Shown here piece by piece: positions 52,913 to 61,266 of a stretch of 64,000 nucleotides of DNA (position 1 is its first letter; each line of letters begins with the position of its first letter). The stretch is from Reyranella massiliensis 521 (GTDB lineage: Bacteria; Pseudomonadota; Alphaproteobacteria; Reyranellales; Reyranellaceae): positions 1,857,829-1,921,828 of the forward strand of contig NZ_HE997181.1 of assembly GCF_000312425.1 (NCBI RefSeq), read 5' to 3'. The translations under genes and the position numbers were made by a program. The notes below the pieces were generated by a model. That model was given only the letters and a program-made list of their open reading frames with translations. It was not told the DNA's origin and did no database searches.

Positions 52913-53767
52913 TCACGGCGCGATCTGCACCTCGACCGACATGCCCTGAAACGCGTCGGTTGCTCCATGGAAGGCGCCGCTGATCGGCATTACCTGGTTT
53001 ATGATGCGTCCGACGGCGACAGGGATGAGGTTGAAGCCGCCGACGCCGCGATTGGTCGGATCGAAGGTGATCCAGCCCGCTCCCGGCAGGAAGATCTCGG
53101 CCCACGCATGGGTCGAGCCGGCGTCGCCCGCGCCGCGGTCGGGATTGTAGAGATAGCCCGAGATGATTCGCGCGCCGAAGCCCAGGCTGCGCGCCGCCTC
53201 GATGAACAACACCGCAAGATCGCGACACGATCCCCAGCCGCGCTCCAGCGTCTGCAGCGGCGATTGTGTGCCTTCCTCCTCGCGGCTCTGGTAGGAGATC
53301 CTCTCGAAAACGCCGGTGGCCAGGTCTTTCAACAGGGCCAGCGTGTCGGTCTCCTGGTTGAGCACGAAGCCTCGCGCCCACTGGGCCAGCCAGTTCGATG
53401 GATCGGGATAATGCGACTCCGCGAGCGCCGCGAGATCGATTCTCTCGTCTGGCGAATAGTCGAACGGATAGCGGATGGCCGACGCTGCGATGTCGAAGAC
53501 CGGCCAGGGCGCAGCAGCCAGCTCGACGACCGCCAGGCTTTCGATCACGAGCCGTTCGGTGGCTCGCGCAAACTGCGCGGTGGCGACTGCGTTGCCGAAG
53601 ATGTCATTGGTCCATGACAGGGTCGCCGCCGGCGCGACGTCGAGCTTGCCCGACAGCAGGCGCAGGTCGTGGCCCTCGCGCGGGCGCAGCATGAAACGGT
53701 GCGGCCCGAGCTGCACCGGCTCGCGATAGCAATAGGTCGTGCGGTGGCGGATATTGAGCAGGTTCAT
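52913..53767 (-). CDS. Transglutaminase-like cysteine protein
   Basis: A 284-residue protein with an N-terminal beta domain (MNLLNIRHRTTYCYREPVQL, FMLRPREGHD) and a transglutaminase-like core with triad C181 (GWGSCRDLAVLFIEAARSLG), H220 (THAWAEIFLPG) and D236 (TFDPTNR). This two-domain form is common in Proteobacteria and thought to act as a peptidase or amidase in the cytoplasm; substrates are unknown. Upstream lies a small membrane protein gene 24 bp away. Confidence 0.92.
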   Translation of the reverse strand: MNLLNIRHRTTYCYREPVQLGPHRFMLRPREGHDLRLLSGKLDVAPAATLSWTNDIFGNAVATAQFARATERLVIESLAVVELAAAPWPVFDIAASAIRYPFDYSPDERIDLAALAESHYPDPSNWLAQWARGFVLNQETDTLALLKDLATGVFERISYQSREEEGTQSPLQTLERGWGSCRDLAVLFIEAARSLGFGARIISGYLYNPDRGAGDAGSTHAWAEIFLPGAGWITFDPTNRGVGGFNLIPVAVGRIINQVMPISGAFHGATDAFQGMSVEVQIAP

Positions 53768-53791
53768 CGGCAGCTTCGGTCGGTCGCGGGT

Positions 53792-53926
53792 TCAGCCGGC
53801 GGAGAACAGCTGCAATCCGGATGACCAGAGGCTGATGGCGCCGCCTAGCGCGGCGAGGGCCAGCAGGCCGAGCAGCGCGTCGTGCGCGATCGAGCAGAAC
53901 TCCGTGCGGCAGCGGAAGTAGGTCAT
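53792..53926 (-). CDS. Small membrane protein (44 aa)
   Basis: ATG 53926 gives MTYFRCRTEFCSIAHDALLG, then LLALAALGGAISLWSSG and a short end. One membrane helix with two N-terminal cysteines. It precedes the transglutaminase gene by 24 bp on the same strand. No family recognised. Confidence 0.5.
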   Translation of the reverse strand: MTYFRCRTEFCSIAHDALLGLLALAALGGAISLWSSGLQLFSAG

Positions 53927-54095
53927 GAATCCTGCTCAAGTCTGTGATCGTGGCTATCGCCGGAACGATCATCGTCCGAGCGACGCTAGTTGGAAATGGT
54001 GACGACGGGCGTCTCTTGCGAGGTGCAATACCCGGATTCTTTTCCCCGGCGTGCAGCCGAATGGCCTTTACATCGCAACTTTCCGCGCGTCCGCT

Positions 54096-55355
54096 TCAGG
54101 TTTCGCGACGCTGAACCGACGGCGCGGGGGCTGCCGGGGTGGCCGCCAGGACACGCCTCCTGACGGCGGCGCCAATCGCCGCGAGGACGGGTATGGAAAA
54201 CATCGAGAGGGTCGAGGCGACGAGGATGGTCTGGCCCAGCGTGCGATCGAGCAGCTTCTCCGTCATGGCCGACTGCAGGACGACGAACGCGAACTCGCCG
54301 CCGGCGGCCAGGAGCAGTGCCGTCTCCAGCGCGGCGGCGCGCCCCAGCCGCCACAACCGCGCCAGTCCGAAGACGATGGCACCGTTCAGGGCCGTCACGC
54401 CGACCATCAGACCGAGGATGAGCGCAGGAGCTGCCGCGAGACGCGACAGGTCAAGGCTGATGCCGACGGATACGAAGAACAGTCCCAGCAGGAGGCCCTT
54501 GAACGGCTCGACCGTCCTTTCGATCTGCTTGCGATGCTCCGTCTCGGCCAGCAGCAGGCCGGCAATGAAAGCGCCCAAGGCCATCGACAGTCCGACCATT
54601 GCAGCCGCCAGCCCCGCACCGATCACCACCAGGAGAGAGGCTGCCATGAACAGCTCCGGGCTGTCCGCCCGGGCGACAGATCTCATCATCGGGCGCAGCA
54701 CGAGACGACCAAGGGCGACGAGGCCGAGCAAGCCGAGCGCGGCCGGTGCGAATGCGATGAGGGGCTTGAAAGTGAAGTCGTTGTCCTGATGACTTCCCAG
54801 AAACGCGATCGTCACGAGGATCGGCGCCACCGCCAGGTCCTGCAGCAGCAGGACCGAGAAAGTCGCGCGGCCAGCCCTCGAATGCTGGCGCTTCTGTTCC
54901 GCCAGCAGGGGCATTACGATGGCCGTCGACGAGAGCGCCAACGCCATTCCCAGCACCGTCGCGGTGACCGCGCCGTGGCCCAGAAGGGTCGCGATGACAG
55001 CAATCGCGGTGGCGCAGGCGATCACCTGCAGGCCCCCGAGGCCGAACACCAGGCGCCGCATGGTCCAGAGGCGATCCCACGATAGCTCGAGGCCGATCAT
55101 GAACAGTAGGAACACCACGCCGAGCTCGGCGAGATGCGCCACCTGCGATGGGCTTTCGATCGTCAGATAGGCCAGCCACGGCAGCGACTGATGAAGGGCG
55201 CCGAGGCCGAACGGGCCCAGCAGCACGCCGGCGGCCAGGAAGCCGAGGACCGGGCTGATCTTCCAGCGCCGCAGGATCGGCACCACGACGCCGGCGGTTG
55301 CCAGGAAGAGCACGACGTCCTTGTAGTCGCCGCCGGCTGCGTCACCTGCCATCAT
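54096..55355 (-). CDS. CPA2-family cation:proton antiporter (KefB-like membrane domain)
   Basis: A 419-residue membrane protein of about 12-13 helices: VLGFLAAGVLLGPFGLG, LGVVFLLFMIGLELSWDRL, the ion-site region ALALSSTAIVMPLLAEQ with LLLQDLAVAPILV, GAFIAGLLLAETEHR and GLFFVSVGISLDLSRL. This matches the Na+/H+ exchanger domain of KefB/KefC. The usual C-terminal TrkA-N domain is missing; the protein ends after the last helix with a short basic tail, so it is either a short form or uses a separate regulator. Likely K+/H+ or Na+/H+ exchange. Confidence 0.92.
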   Translation of the reverse strand: MMAGDAAGGDYKDVVLFLATAGVVVPILRRWKISPVLGFLAAGVLLGPFGLGALHQSLPWLAYLTIESPSQVAHLAELGVVFLLFMIGLELSWDRLWTMRRLVFGLGGLQVIACATAIAVIATLLGHGAVTATVLGMALALSSTAIVMPLLAEQKRQHSRAGRATFSVLLLQDLAVAPILVTIAFLGSHQDNDFTFKPLIAFAPAALGLLGLVALGRLVLRPMMRSVARADSPELFMAASLLVVIGAGLAAAMVGLSMALGAFIAGLLLAETEHRKQIERTVEPFKGLLLGLFFVSVGISLDLSRLAAAPALILGLMVGVTALNGAIVFGLARLWRLGRAAALETALLLAAGGEFAFVVLQSAMTEKLLDRTLGQTILVASTLSMFSIPVLAAIGAAVRRRVLAATPAAPAPSVQRRET

Positions 55356-55379
55356 GACTCCTGCCGCGGTCGTGGGTGG

Positions 55380-55628
55380 CTAGCATACGCCCGTCGCCGC
55401 GGCGTCCGCCGCGAGTGCTGCAGCTAGCTCGTCGGGATCGACGGCGATCGCCTCGCGCCGCTGGCCGGGCGCGGGGTTGGCGGGAAGGTGCAAGGTGGTC
55501 ACCAGCCGGCGAAAGGCGACGAACGACAAGCCCGGGATCTGCTCCTCCTCGGTGACGACCGCGTAGGTCCCGGGGGGCTGGACGGCGTCCACTCCGGTCA
55601 GGAGAAACGGACGCGTAAACGTAACCAT
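55380..55628 (-). CDS. Small conserved hypothetical protein (82 aa)
   Basis: From ATG 55628: MVTFTRPFLLTGVDAVQPPG, TYAVVTEEEQIPGLSFVAFR, a central LHLP segment and an Ala-rich tail. No membrane helix. Similar short proteins are annotated hypothetical in rhizobia. It lies 24 bp upstream of the antiporter gene on the same strand and may be co-transcribed. Confidence 0.62.
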   Translation of the reverse strand: MVTFTRPFLLTGVDAVQPPGTYAVVTEEEQIPGLSFVAFRRLVTTLHLPANPAPGQRREAIAVDPDELAAALAADAAATGVC

Positions 55629-55665
55629 CGTCTCGGTGATGCGCGTCGACAGGGTATGCCTCGAT

Positions 55666-55980
55666 TCAGTGACGCCATTTCTTGGCCGGCGGCAAGCCAT
55701 CGGTGACATCGATATGGGCCGCTTGCTCAAGGGGCTTGTGCCGATTGGACGAGAACCGAACCGTGAGCACGCCTCTGTCCTCTGTGAAGAGGCGCAAATC
55801 GTTGCGGCCGATGGCAAGACCCAGCGCGTCGGCGGGCATGCGCAGTTCGCCCGACGCTACGACCTTGCCGGTGGGCATGAGGTAGCCGTCCAGGTCGTAG
55901 TCGGCAGGACCGAAGCCCTCGCCGTCCGAGCTGGCCAGGCTGCCGGTCCCACGCATGACCCCAAGATAGTGCATCGCCAT
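55666..55980 (-). CDS. Hypothetical protein (104 aa)
   Basis: From ATG 55980 (AAGGA 8 nt upstream): MAMHYLGVMRGTGSLASSDG, FGPADYDLDGYLMPTGKVVA, ALGLAIGRNDLRLFTEDRGV and a basic end. It looks like a small beta-barrel domain. The open frame continues upstream into an unrelated desaturase remnant and should not be joined to it. It starts 38 bp before the 82-residue gene. Confidence 0.62.
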   Translation of the reverse strand: MAMHYLGVMRGTGSLASSDGEGFGPADYDLDGYLMPTGKVVASGELRMPADALGLAIGRNDLRLFTEDRGVLTVRFSSNRHKPLEQAAHIDVTDGLPPAKKWRH

Positions 55981-56099
55981 ATACAGATTCCTTCCCATTC
56001 TTACCGCTTCGGGAAATGGGGCCATCCCATCTCTATCCGACAGTTCAAGCGTCGCGACACATGTCGGCTGCGAAAGCGCGTCTCGAGAGGCGCCCAAAC

Positions 56100-56270
56100 A
56101 CATCACCTCGTTACAGTTGTGAAGGTGGGCAGACTGCATGCCCAACCCGTCATCGAATTTGGCTCGGCTCGACCTGAAGTAAGAGCCGTGCCCGCAATCG
56201 TGCTGAACGATGAAGACACGCACGAGCGGCAGGCCGGTCGGCAGGGCAGTTTCAAGGCTCCTTGGCCTCT
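56100..56270 (-). pseudogene. Fatty acid desaturase fragment
   Basis: The minus strand reads LPLVRVFIVQHDCGHGSYFR followed by SSRA, which is the first histidine box (HDCGH) and its context in acyl-lipid desaturases. The sequence then degenerates (KFDDGLGMQSAHLHNCN) with no second or third His box. No start is evident. A remnant of a once longer membrane desaturase of about 330 residues. Confidence 0.65.
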
Positions 56271-56624
56271 GATCAGCGGCTGCGCGAAGGCCCCAACGGC
56301 CCGCCGCACCTCGATGCCCGAGCGATTCGGCGCTCGGTCGGCATCCATGACGCTGTCCTTTGTGCGACAGGATCGACGATGATGTCGACGGAATGTATAT
56401 GAGACGTTCGATTGCCCATTACAATGTATCCTTGTAAAGGGCGTGCGAAGCGCCCATATGCAGTTAGTCGACAAACGGACTGATGATTTGGCCGCGCCGT
56501 GCACCTTAAGGCGCCTGCCAGCGACTTGATCCCGAAAACCAATGCGAATTCGACAGCCAGCCCTCTGCGCCAAGCACCGGGCGGCTATGCATTTCTTCAA
56601 CTAAGCAGTGAAAGGGTTCTCCTC

Positions 56625-56837
56625 ATGTCTATGGGAACCGTGAAGTGGTTTAACTCGTCCAAGGGCTTCGGCTTCATTCAGCCGGATAACGGCGGCAAGG
56701 ACGCTTTCGTCCATATCAGCGCCGTCGAACGGGCCGGCCTCAACCACCTGGTCGAGGGCCAGAAGATCGAGTTCGACCTGGTGTCGGATCAGCGTAGCGG
56801 CAAGCAGTCCGCCGAGAATCTCAAGACCGTCGCCTGA
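56625..56837 (+). CDS. Cold-shock domain protein (CspA family)
   Basis: A 70-residue OB-fold RNA chaperone: [20 protein letters not shown] with RNP1 (KGFGFI) and RNP2 (FVHIS), then [20 protein letters not shown]. Full length. ATG 56625; a second ATG two codons later is also possible. The 200 bp upstream are free of genes, as expected for the long leader of many csp mRNAs. Confidence 0.96.
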   Translation: MSMGTVKWFNSSKGFGFIQPDNGGKDAFVHISAVERAGLNHLVEGQKIEFDLVSDQRSGKQSAENLKTVA

Positions 56838-56989
56838 CCCTCGGATCGCCGTTTCCTCTTTCCGGCTGACCACGAATGTACTGGTCGCCGGAGCGAGGAA
56901 TGAGGCGTCGCATCTCTCCAAAAGAGGGAAGAGCGGGACTTGTCATTCGGCGGGTCGCTCGTGGTCCGGCGTAACCAACGAGGCCGCCC

Positions 56990-57247
56990 ATGAGCCGCGC
57001 AAGCACCGCCAATGTCTCACGCCTATTCGAGCTTACCGACGATGAGGCGATTACCCTGCGGCGCATCGCCTTCAGCGAAGCGGAAGTCCGTTCCCTGCGT
57101 CGCGGCGACGTCGATCGCCTGCTGAAGCTGCGTCTCATCGCCGAGGCCAAGAACAGCTTGGTCCTTACGATCTCGGGGAAGGAGCATTTCGATTCGCTGC
57201 CCCGCTCCATCTTTGCCGCCAAACTGTATCAGCGCAACGGCTGGTAA
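56990..57247 (+). CDS. Conserved hypothetical protein (85 aa)
   Basis: MSRASTANVSRLFELTDDEA start, then ITLRRIAFSEAEVRSLRRGD and VDRLLKLRLIAEAKNSLVLT, ending in an aromatic/basic tail. Helix-rich with a likely winged turn (LTISGKEHFDSL), which might bind DNA; similar to the small protein at 60562 in size and end-of-domain pattern (LT-x-x-G). Not a recognised family. Confidence 0.62.
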   Translation: MSRASTANVSRLFELTDDEAITLRRIAFSEAEVRSLRRGDVDRLLKLRLIAEAKNSLVLTISGKEHFDSLPRSIFAAKLYQRNGW

Positions 57248-57318
57248 CCGACAGGTTTGCCCATGCATCATCTGCACATTGCGACGTGGCGCGTTCGTGC
57301 TTTCCGCACGGTTGTGTC

Positions 57319-57411
57319 TTGAAAAGCTGGAAGGAGTGGCTCGTGCCGCCGGTCTTGTTTCCGGCGCTGCTCGTCATCGTCATCGTCGCCTATGCGATTT
57401 TTCGAAGTTGA
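57319..57411 (+). CDS. Single-helix micro-protein (30 aa)
   Basis: From TTG 57319: MKSWKEWLVPPVLFPALLVI and a further VIVAYAIFRS. A short amphipathic start then one membrane helix. Its WLVPPVLFP block resembles WLVLPVVFP in the micro-protein at 59853. The ribosome site is weak, so expression is uncertain. Confidence 0.45.
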   Translation: MKSWKEWLVPPVLFPALLVIVIVAYAIFRS

Positions 57412-57443
57412 CGGCTTTGGTAGCCGCGGATCAGGAGCATTGG

Positions 57444-57665
57444 ATGGATAACCTCCAGAGGAAGCGGGGGCGACTGCGGCTTGAACTCGTGGCCGCGTAT
57501 GGTGCCTGGCTGAAGGTTGCCGAAGACCGGGCAAGGTCGACGCTTCGTCATATCGTGGTCGAGCTATCCGGCAGCCCCCAGGAAACCCGGACAGAATGGC
57601 TCGAGTATCTGGCTGCAAAGAAGCGGTTGGTGCTGGCCTACGCCGAGCAGTCCGCAACAGCCTAG
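57444..57665 (+). CDS. Small hypothetical protein (73 aa)
   Basis: MDNLQRKRGRLRLELVAAYG start from ATG 57444, then WLKVAEDRARSTLRHIVVEL and EYLAAKKRLVLAYAEQ. Highly helical and charged. No known family. It ends 9 bp before the next gene, so they may be co-transcribed. Confidence 0.55.
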   Translation: MDNLQRKRGRLRLELVAAYGAWLKVAEDRARSTLRHIVVELSGSPQETRTEWLEYLAAKKRLVLAYAEQSATA

Positions 57666-57674
57666 TTGGGGGAC

Positions 57675-58082
57675 ATGCCGCGACATTCCCCGGAAACACG
57701 ACGACCGCTGGGCACCCTTGCGTGGCGTCAGTACGACGTCACGCTGGACTCAGGTCATTGTGTGAAGGTGGGCTTCTCGCTCGCCGACCCTCATGACGAG
57801 ACGATCGCGGAAATCAGCCGCAAGCACAGTGCTTCCAATCTGGGCTTCATCGTCATCCTCGATGACCCAGACTCGCTGGAAGAGGTCGTGCTATGGCTCC
57901 GCCAGGCCGGCTCGCTGACGATGATGTCCCAGAACGGCGCCATGCTGATCGGCGACGAAATGAAAACGCTACTGCCCCGGTACTTCACCGTATTCTTCGA
58001 TGAAATCAGGCATATCGCGCCAGACCTGGCAGATGTCTTGTTGGTCGGCGTACCGAAGGCGAGCAAGAAGCATCTCAATTGA
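57675..58082 (+). CDS. Hypothetical protein (135 aa)
   Basis: MPRHSPETRRPLGTLAWRQY start from ATG 57675, then VGFSLADPHDETIAEISRKH, FIVILDDPDSLEEVVLWLRQ, and a C-terminal LPRYFTVFFDEIRHIAPDLA with a basic end. Mixed alpha/beta. Not recognised. Confidence 0.62.
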   Translation: MPRHSPETRRPLGTLAWRQYDVTLDSGHCVKVGFSLADPHDETIAEISRKHSASNLGFIVILDDPDSLEEVVLWLRQAGSLTMMSQNGAMLIGDEMKTLLPRYFTVFFDEIRHIAPDLADVLLVGVPKASKKHLN

Positions 58083-58232
58083 TCGGCCATTCTGCGGTGG
58101 CTTGGCGACAGGACGATAGGCTGCACCACATAGCAGCTCCTCGCCGCTATTTGAAAAACGAATGGTAGCTTCAGGGCTTGCCGCTTTCACGCGCCGCCGC
58201 TGGAAATGAAGTGAGCCTCTCCGTGCTCCAGG

Positions 58233-58535
58233 TCAGGAATGCGCCTCGTGCGCCAGGCGATCGAAGTCATCGAGGACGGCGGCGATCAGCGTGCGGCGGC
58301 GAGTGTCTTCGGTCGGCAGCATGGCGGCATATAGCGCCAGCACGTAGCGCGCCTTCTCGGCCGCTTCGGGCCAGGTGGCGGCGGGGGCGGCGAGGAGATG
58401 CGCCTCGAGCTCGCTCTGGCGCTCGCGCAGGATCTTTTCGTTGGCCTCCACCTCCGACAAGAGTCGTCGCAGATCCGTGGCTTTCTGCGCCGCCATTCCG
58501 CGGCGGGCGTCGAGGTCGATCGGCTTTTCGGTCAT
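58233..58535 (-). CDS. Coiled-coil hypothetical protein (100 aa)
   Basis: From ATG 58535: MTEKPIDLDARRGMAAQKAT, a heptad-like helix (LRRLLSEVEANEKILRERQS), then AEKARYVLALYAAMLPTEDT and TLIAAVLDDFDRLAHEA. Resembles small proteins widespread in Rhizobiales; function unknown. Confidence 0.65.
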   Translation of the reverse strand: MTEKPIDLDARRGMAAQKATDLRRLLSEVEANEKILRERQSELEAHLLAAPAATWPEAAEKARYVLALYAAMLPTEDTRRRTLIAAVLDDFDRLAHEAHS

Positions 58536-58725
58536 GACGGGTGCGCCTCTGTTCGGAAAATACGGCAACAACGGCGAGCCGACGGCGAAGCGCTCGGCGC
58601 TGCGATCAGACGACGGACAAGGAAGGTCCGAATACCCACAGGTTATCAGGCGGCCGTGATACTGTCCTGCATTGCAATGCTCCCGCGCTAGGGGAGGTTG
58701 TCCATGAAGACTCCCGGCCGGTCGC

Positions 58726-59001
58726 TCAGCCCGATTCGCGATGGGACTTCTTGAATTTGCCGCGCGCTGCCAGTACGCCCCTGTGGGTCAGCATGACGCT
58801 GCGTACCGGGACAGGACCGCAGGCCAGCAGCTCGTGCTCGCGCGCATATTCGAGAGCCGCGTTCAATTCCTTAGTGTGGTCCTCGTCAAGCCGGCCGCAT
58901 ACCACATCGATGTCGACCCAGTGGAGGTCCTCGCCCGTCAGCTCGTGAAGGGTCTTGCAGATGCGCAAGGCGATATGTTTGGGCTGCACAGATTTGGCCA
59001 T
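58726..59001 (-). CDS. Small winged-helix-like hypothetical protein (91 aa)
   Basis: MAKSVQPKHIALRICKTLHE start, VDIDVVCGRLDEDHTKELNA, ALEYAREHELLACGPVPVRS and VMLTHRGVLAARGKFKK. The helix-helix-helix then beta wing with LTHRG suggests a small wHTH. It could be a DNA-binding or protein-binding module. Standing alone on this strand. Confidence 0.62.
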   Translation of the reverse strand: MAKSVQPKHIALRICKTLHELTGEDLHWVDIDVVCGRLDEDHTKELNAALEYAREHELLACGPVPVRSVMLTHRGVLAARGKFKKSHRESG

Positions 59002-59121
59002 GTCCGCCTCTCAGGAGCCAACGGCGTCGTCGATGTTCCACAGGGGGGCAGGGGAATCCTGTCGCCGCCCAGGCAAACGAGGCCGCCGGGCGGCGGCCTC
59101 GCGGCGTCGAGGTCCAGTGCC

Positions 59122-59370
59122 TCAGATGTTGCGGCTGTTGCGCAAGGCATCGGCATCGCGTTGCGCCACCTCTTTCGTGAGCCCGTACTTGGCGACGAGC
59201 TGGGTGACCAGGTCGTCGTTGCTCGTGAGGTTATTCAGCTCCTGTTCGCTGAACTTGCTCCACTTCACGCGGATATCCTGCAGCAGCACCTTCTTGGCTT
59301 GCGCAGCATCGGCCGGCATTGTCTTGTCGACGGGGATCGTTGCGGCGTTCGCCTTCGGTTGATCGGACAT
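59122..59370 (-). CDS. CsbD-like small stress protein (82 aa)
   Basis: From ATG 59370: MSDQPKANAATIPVDKTMPA, then DIRVKWSKFSEQELNNLTSN and DLVTQLVAKYGLTKEVAQRD. The W-x-K-[FL]-[ST]-x2-[EL]-L spacing and YG-[IL]-x-K-[ED]-x-A motif match CsbD-type helical stress proteins, though the first half of that domain is shortened. A palindrome 34 bp upstream may be an operator. Confidence 0.6.
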   Translation of the reverse strand: MSDQPKANAATIPVDKTMPADAAQAKKVLLQDIRVKWSKFSEQELNNLTSNDDLVTQLVAKYGLTKEVAQRDADALRNSRNI

Positions 59371-59403
59371 TTTGGAGGTCCCCTTTCCGGGAGCGGCCGT
59401 TTC

Positions 59404-59421
59404 TCGAACGAGATCGTTCGA
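59404..59421. repeat. Perfect palindrome upstream of CsbD-like gene
   Basis: TCGAACGA-GA-TCGTTCGA, 8-bp arms. It shares the GAACGA/TCGTTC half-sites with the palindrome at 24057. Confidence 0.55.
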
Positions 59422-59852
59422 ACAGCACACCAGGGACATGGCGACGCCGGGCTCCGATTAACAGGTGACGCGTGGCTTATATATCTTCCAGGGAACAACC
59501 GATTAGGCTCGACTCCGGGCACTTCGTGCGGACCGTTTCTGCCATATGGCGGTGCGCTCCTCGTGCGCTCCAGCAATGAGGCTTCATCACAGTGATTGCG
59601 CTAAAATCTGCGGTTGTCGGGCACGACGATACGCCATGGCGCGTGGACGGCGACGCACAGACCGGATCGACCGGCAGCAGCGCAGCCGCACTTGGGCGCG
59701 GTACAGGTGGCTACCTGCCTCAGCGTGATTGCCAACGGGTGATAGACGCGACGCGCGCTGAAGTATAACAAGAAACCACCATCGCCCGCGTAAGCCGGCC
59801 TGCGATGGCTGAGAGAGACGTGCGCTCCCGCCCCGACCGCTGGAGGCGCGCG
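59422..59852. other. Gap without a supported gene
   Basis: Short open frames on both strands, none convincing. No repeat, RNA or terminator shape was recognised. Confidence 0.45.
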
Positions 59853-59942
59853 ATGAAGAAATGGCTCGTACTGCCGGTCGTGTTCCCGATCTTCCTGATC
59901 CTGCTGATTGTCGGCCGCGCGCTCCCGCGCACGCTGACGTGA
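59853..59942 (+). CDS. Single-helix micro-protein (29 aa)
   Basis: MKKWLVLPVVFPIFLILLIV and a short basic end (GRALPRTLT), starting ATG 59853 with GGAGG upstream. Related in pattern to the product at 57319. It precedes the 120-residue gene by 29 bp. Confidence 0.5.
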   Translation: MKKWLVLPVVFPIFLILLIVGRALPRTLT

Positions 59943-59971
59943 GGCCGTCCGCGGCCGGAAAGCGACGTCAC

Positions 59972-60334
59972 ATGAATCTTCCCAAGGACACCAAGCCCCT
60001 GATCTGGGGCGCCGTCGGCGGCGCCGTGCTGTGCATGGCGCTCGGCTTCACCTGGGGCGGCTGGATCACCGGCGCCACCGCGCGCAAGGAGGCCGCCATC
60101 GCTCAGCACGACGGCATGGTCGCCGCGTTGGCGCCGATCTGCGCCGAGCGCTTCCGTAGCGAGGCCGACGGCCCGGCCAGGCTTGCCGATCTCACCAAGG
60201 CGAGCTCGTGGGAACGCGGCGGCATAGTCGAGCGGGGCGGCTATGCTCTGATGCCAGGATCCAAGACCAGCAACAGCGATGTCGCTCGTGCCTGCGCCGA
60301 GATGCTCGCGAATCCGGCGTCACCGAAAACCTGA
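59972..60334 (+). CDS. Membrane-anchored hypothetical protein (120 aa)
   Basis: From ATG 59972: MNLPKDTKPLIWGAVGGAVL with one membrane helix (VGGAVLCMALGFTWGGWI), then an outward domain: IAQHDGMVAALAPICAERFR, ERGGIVERGGYALMPG and ARACAEMLANP. Two cysteines could form a disulphide. Proteins of this form are common and uncharacterised in Rhizobiales. Confidence 0.68.
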   Translation: MNLPKDTKPLIWGAVGGAVLCMALGFTWGGWITGATARKEAAIAQHDGMVAALAPICAERFRSEADGPARLADLTKASSWERGGIVERGGYALMPGSKTSNSDVARACAEMLANPASPKT

Positions 60335-60561
60335 AGCGCGGCCGCCCTTCACGGGCGACGAAGACCTCTTCGCTCACGGGCCGCGCGTCAGTGGCCCGCT
60401 TACCTGGGCGAGGAATGGTCATGCGGCAAACGCGAGACCAAAAGCCCCAGCAGAAAATTGATCCCGGCGGTGGCTCGGCCTTCATTTCCGGCCGCTCACA
60501 GCAACTCCGGTCGCAGCGTCGCCCTTCGGCGCACGTAGCGGTGCGCAGGAAGGACTTCTCG

Positions 60562-60801
60562 ATGGCAGGACAACGACCCGACCAGATCGCTCGCCGCGTC
60601 GTGCGCGACATCATGATCTACACGCGCGGCATCAAAATGCGTTGGGTGCCGCTGGAGACCGTGGCGCGGCGCCTGGAGCTGAACGACACCGGCGCAACGC
60701 AGGCGGCGCTGATGCTCGCCGAAACCGCGGGATGGCTGACGGTCAAGGACGGCGAAAGCCTTTGCCTCACCGACGCCGGCCGGCAGATCGCGACGCGGTA
60801 G
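60562..60801 (+). CDS. Small winged-helix-like protein (79 aa)
   Basis: MAGQRPDQIARRVVRDIMIY start from ATG 60562, then WVPLETVARRLELNDTGATQ, AALMLAETAGWLTVKDGESL and CLTDAGRQIATR. The helix-turn-helix plus wing with terminal LTDAGR is typical of MarR-like or archaeal-type small wHTH proteins. No partner gene. Function unknown. Confidence 0.62.
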   Translation: MAGQRPDQIARRVVRDIMIYTRGIKMRWVPLETVARRLELNDTGATQAALMLAETAGWLTVKDGESLCLTDAGRQIATR

Positions 60802-60867
60802 CCGGAGGGCCGCGCCGATCGACGTCGGGCGTCGGACCGAAGAGTCTTGGACGACGCATGGAGGCGA

Positions 60868-61185
60868 TCAGCAGCGTGCGGTTTGTTGTCGGTAGCCGTC
60901 GAAGTATTGGCTTCCGCAGGGGACGCGCTGCTGAACGACGTCGTCGCGGTAGCCGCTCTGGCCGCGGTTCGTCACGGTCACCGTCCGATAGCCGTCGTTC
61001 CGGTAGTACTGGTTGTTGTAGTACGCTGGCGCCGGCTGATAGTAACCCGTTGGCGCAGGCTGGTAATAGCCCGTCGGTGTGGGCTGATAGTAGCCGCGCG
61101 GTGCGGGATAGCTGTCGCCTTGGCATGCCGCCGCGGTCATCCCGATGCCCGTAACGAGAAGCAGTTTCGGAAGAAGCCTCAACAT
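60868..61185 (-). CDS. Small Tyr/Gln/Pro-repeat lipoprotein
   Basis: A 105-residue protein: signal and lipobox (LLVTGIGMTAAAC), then tandem GYYQPTPTG / GYYQPAPTG / GYYQPAP repeats, a Tyr/Asn stretch and a C-terminal domain with GYRTVTVTNRGQSGYRDDVV. Ribosome site GGGAGGA. An EcfG-type promoter (61267-61292) lies 82 bp upstream, linking it to the general stress response. Tyr-rich repeats suggest a surface or envelope role. Confidence 0.72.
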   Translation of the reverse strand: MLRLLPKLLLVTGIGMTAAACQGDSYPAPRGYYQPTPTGYYQPAPTGYYQPAPAYYNNQYYRNDGYRTVTVTNRGQSGYRDDVVQQRVPCGSQYFDGYRQQTARC

Positions 61186-61266
61186 CTCTATTCCTCCCGG
61201 CAGATGCCTGATCGCACCTGCGAGCCGGTCACTCTCTTCAGTCATTCTGTCTTCTTGACGACGGAA

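Noticed and set aside
55666-56223. 185-residue frame read as one protein with a desaturase N-terminus
   Set aside because: The first 50 residues are a desaturase remnant and the rest is an unrelated small gene with its own ribosome site at 55980.
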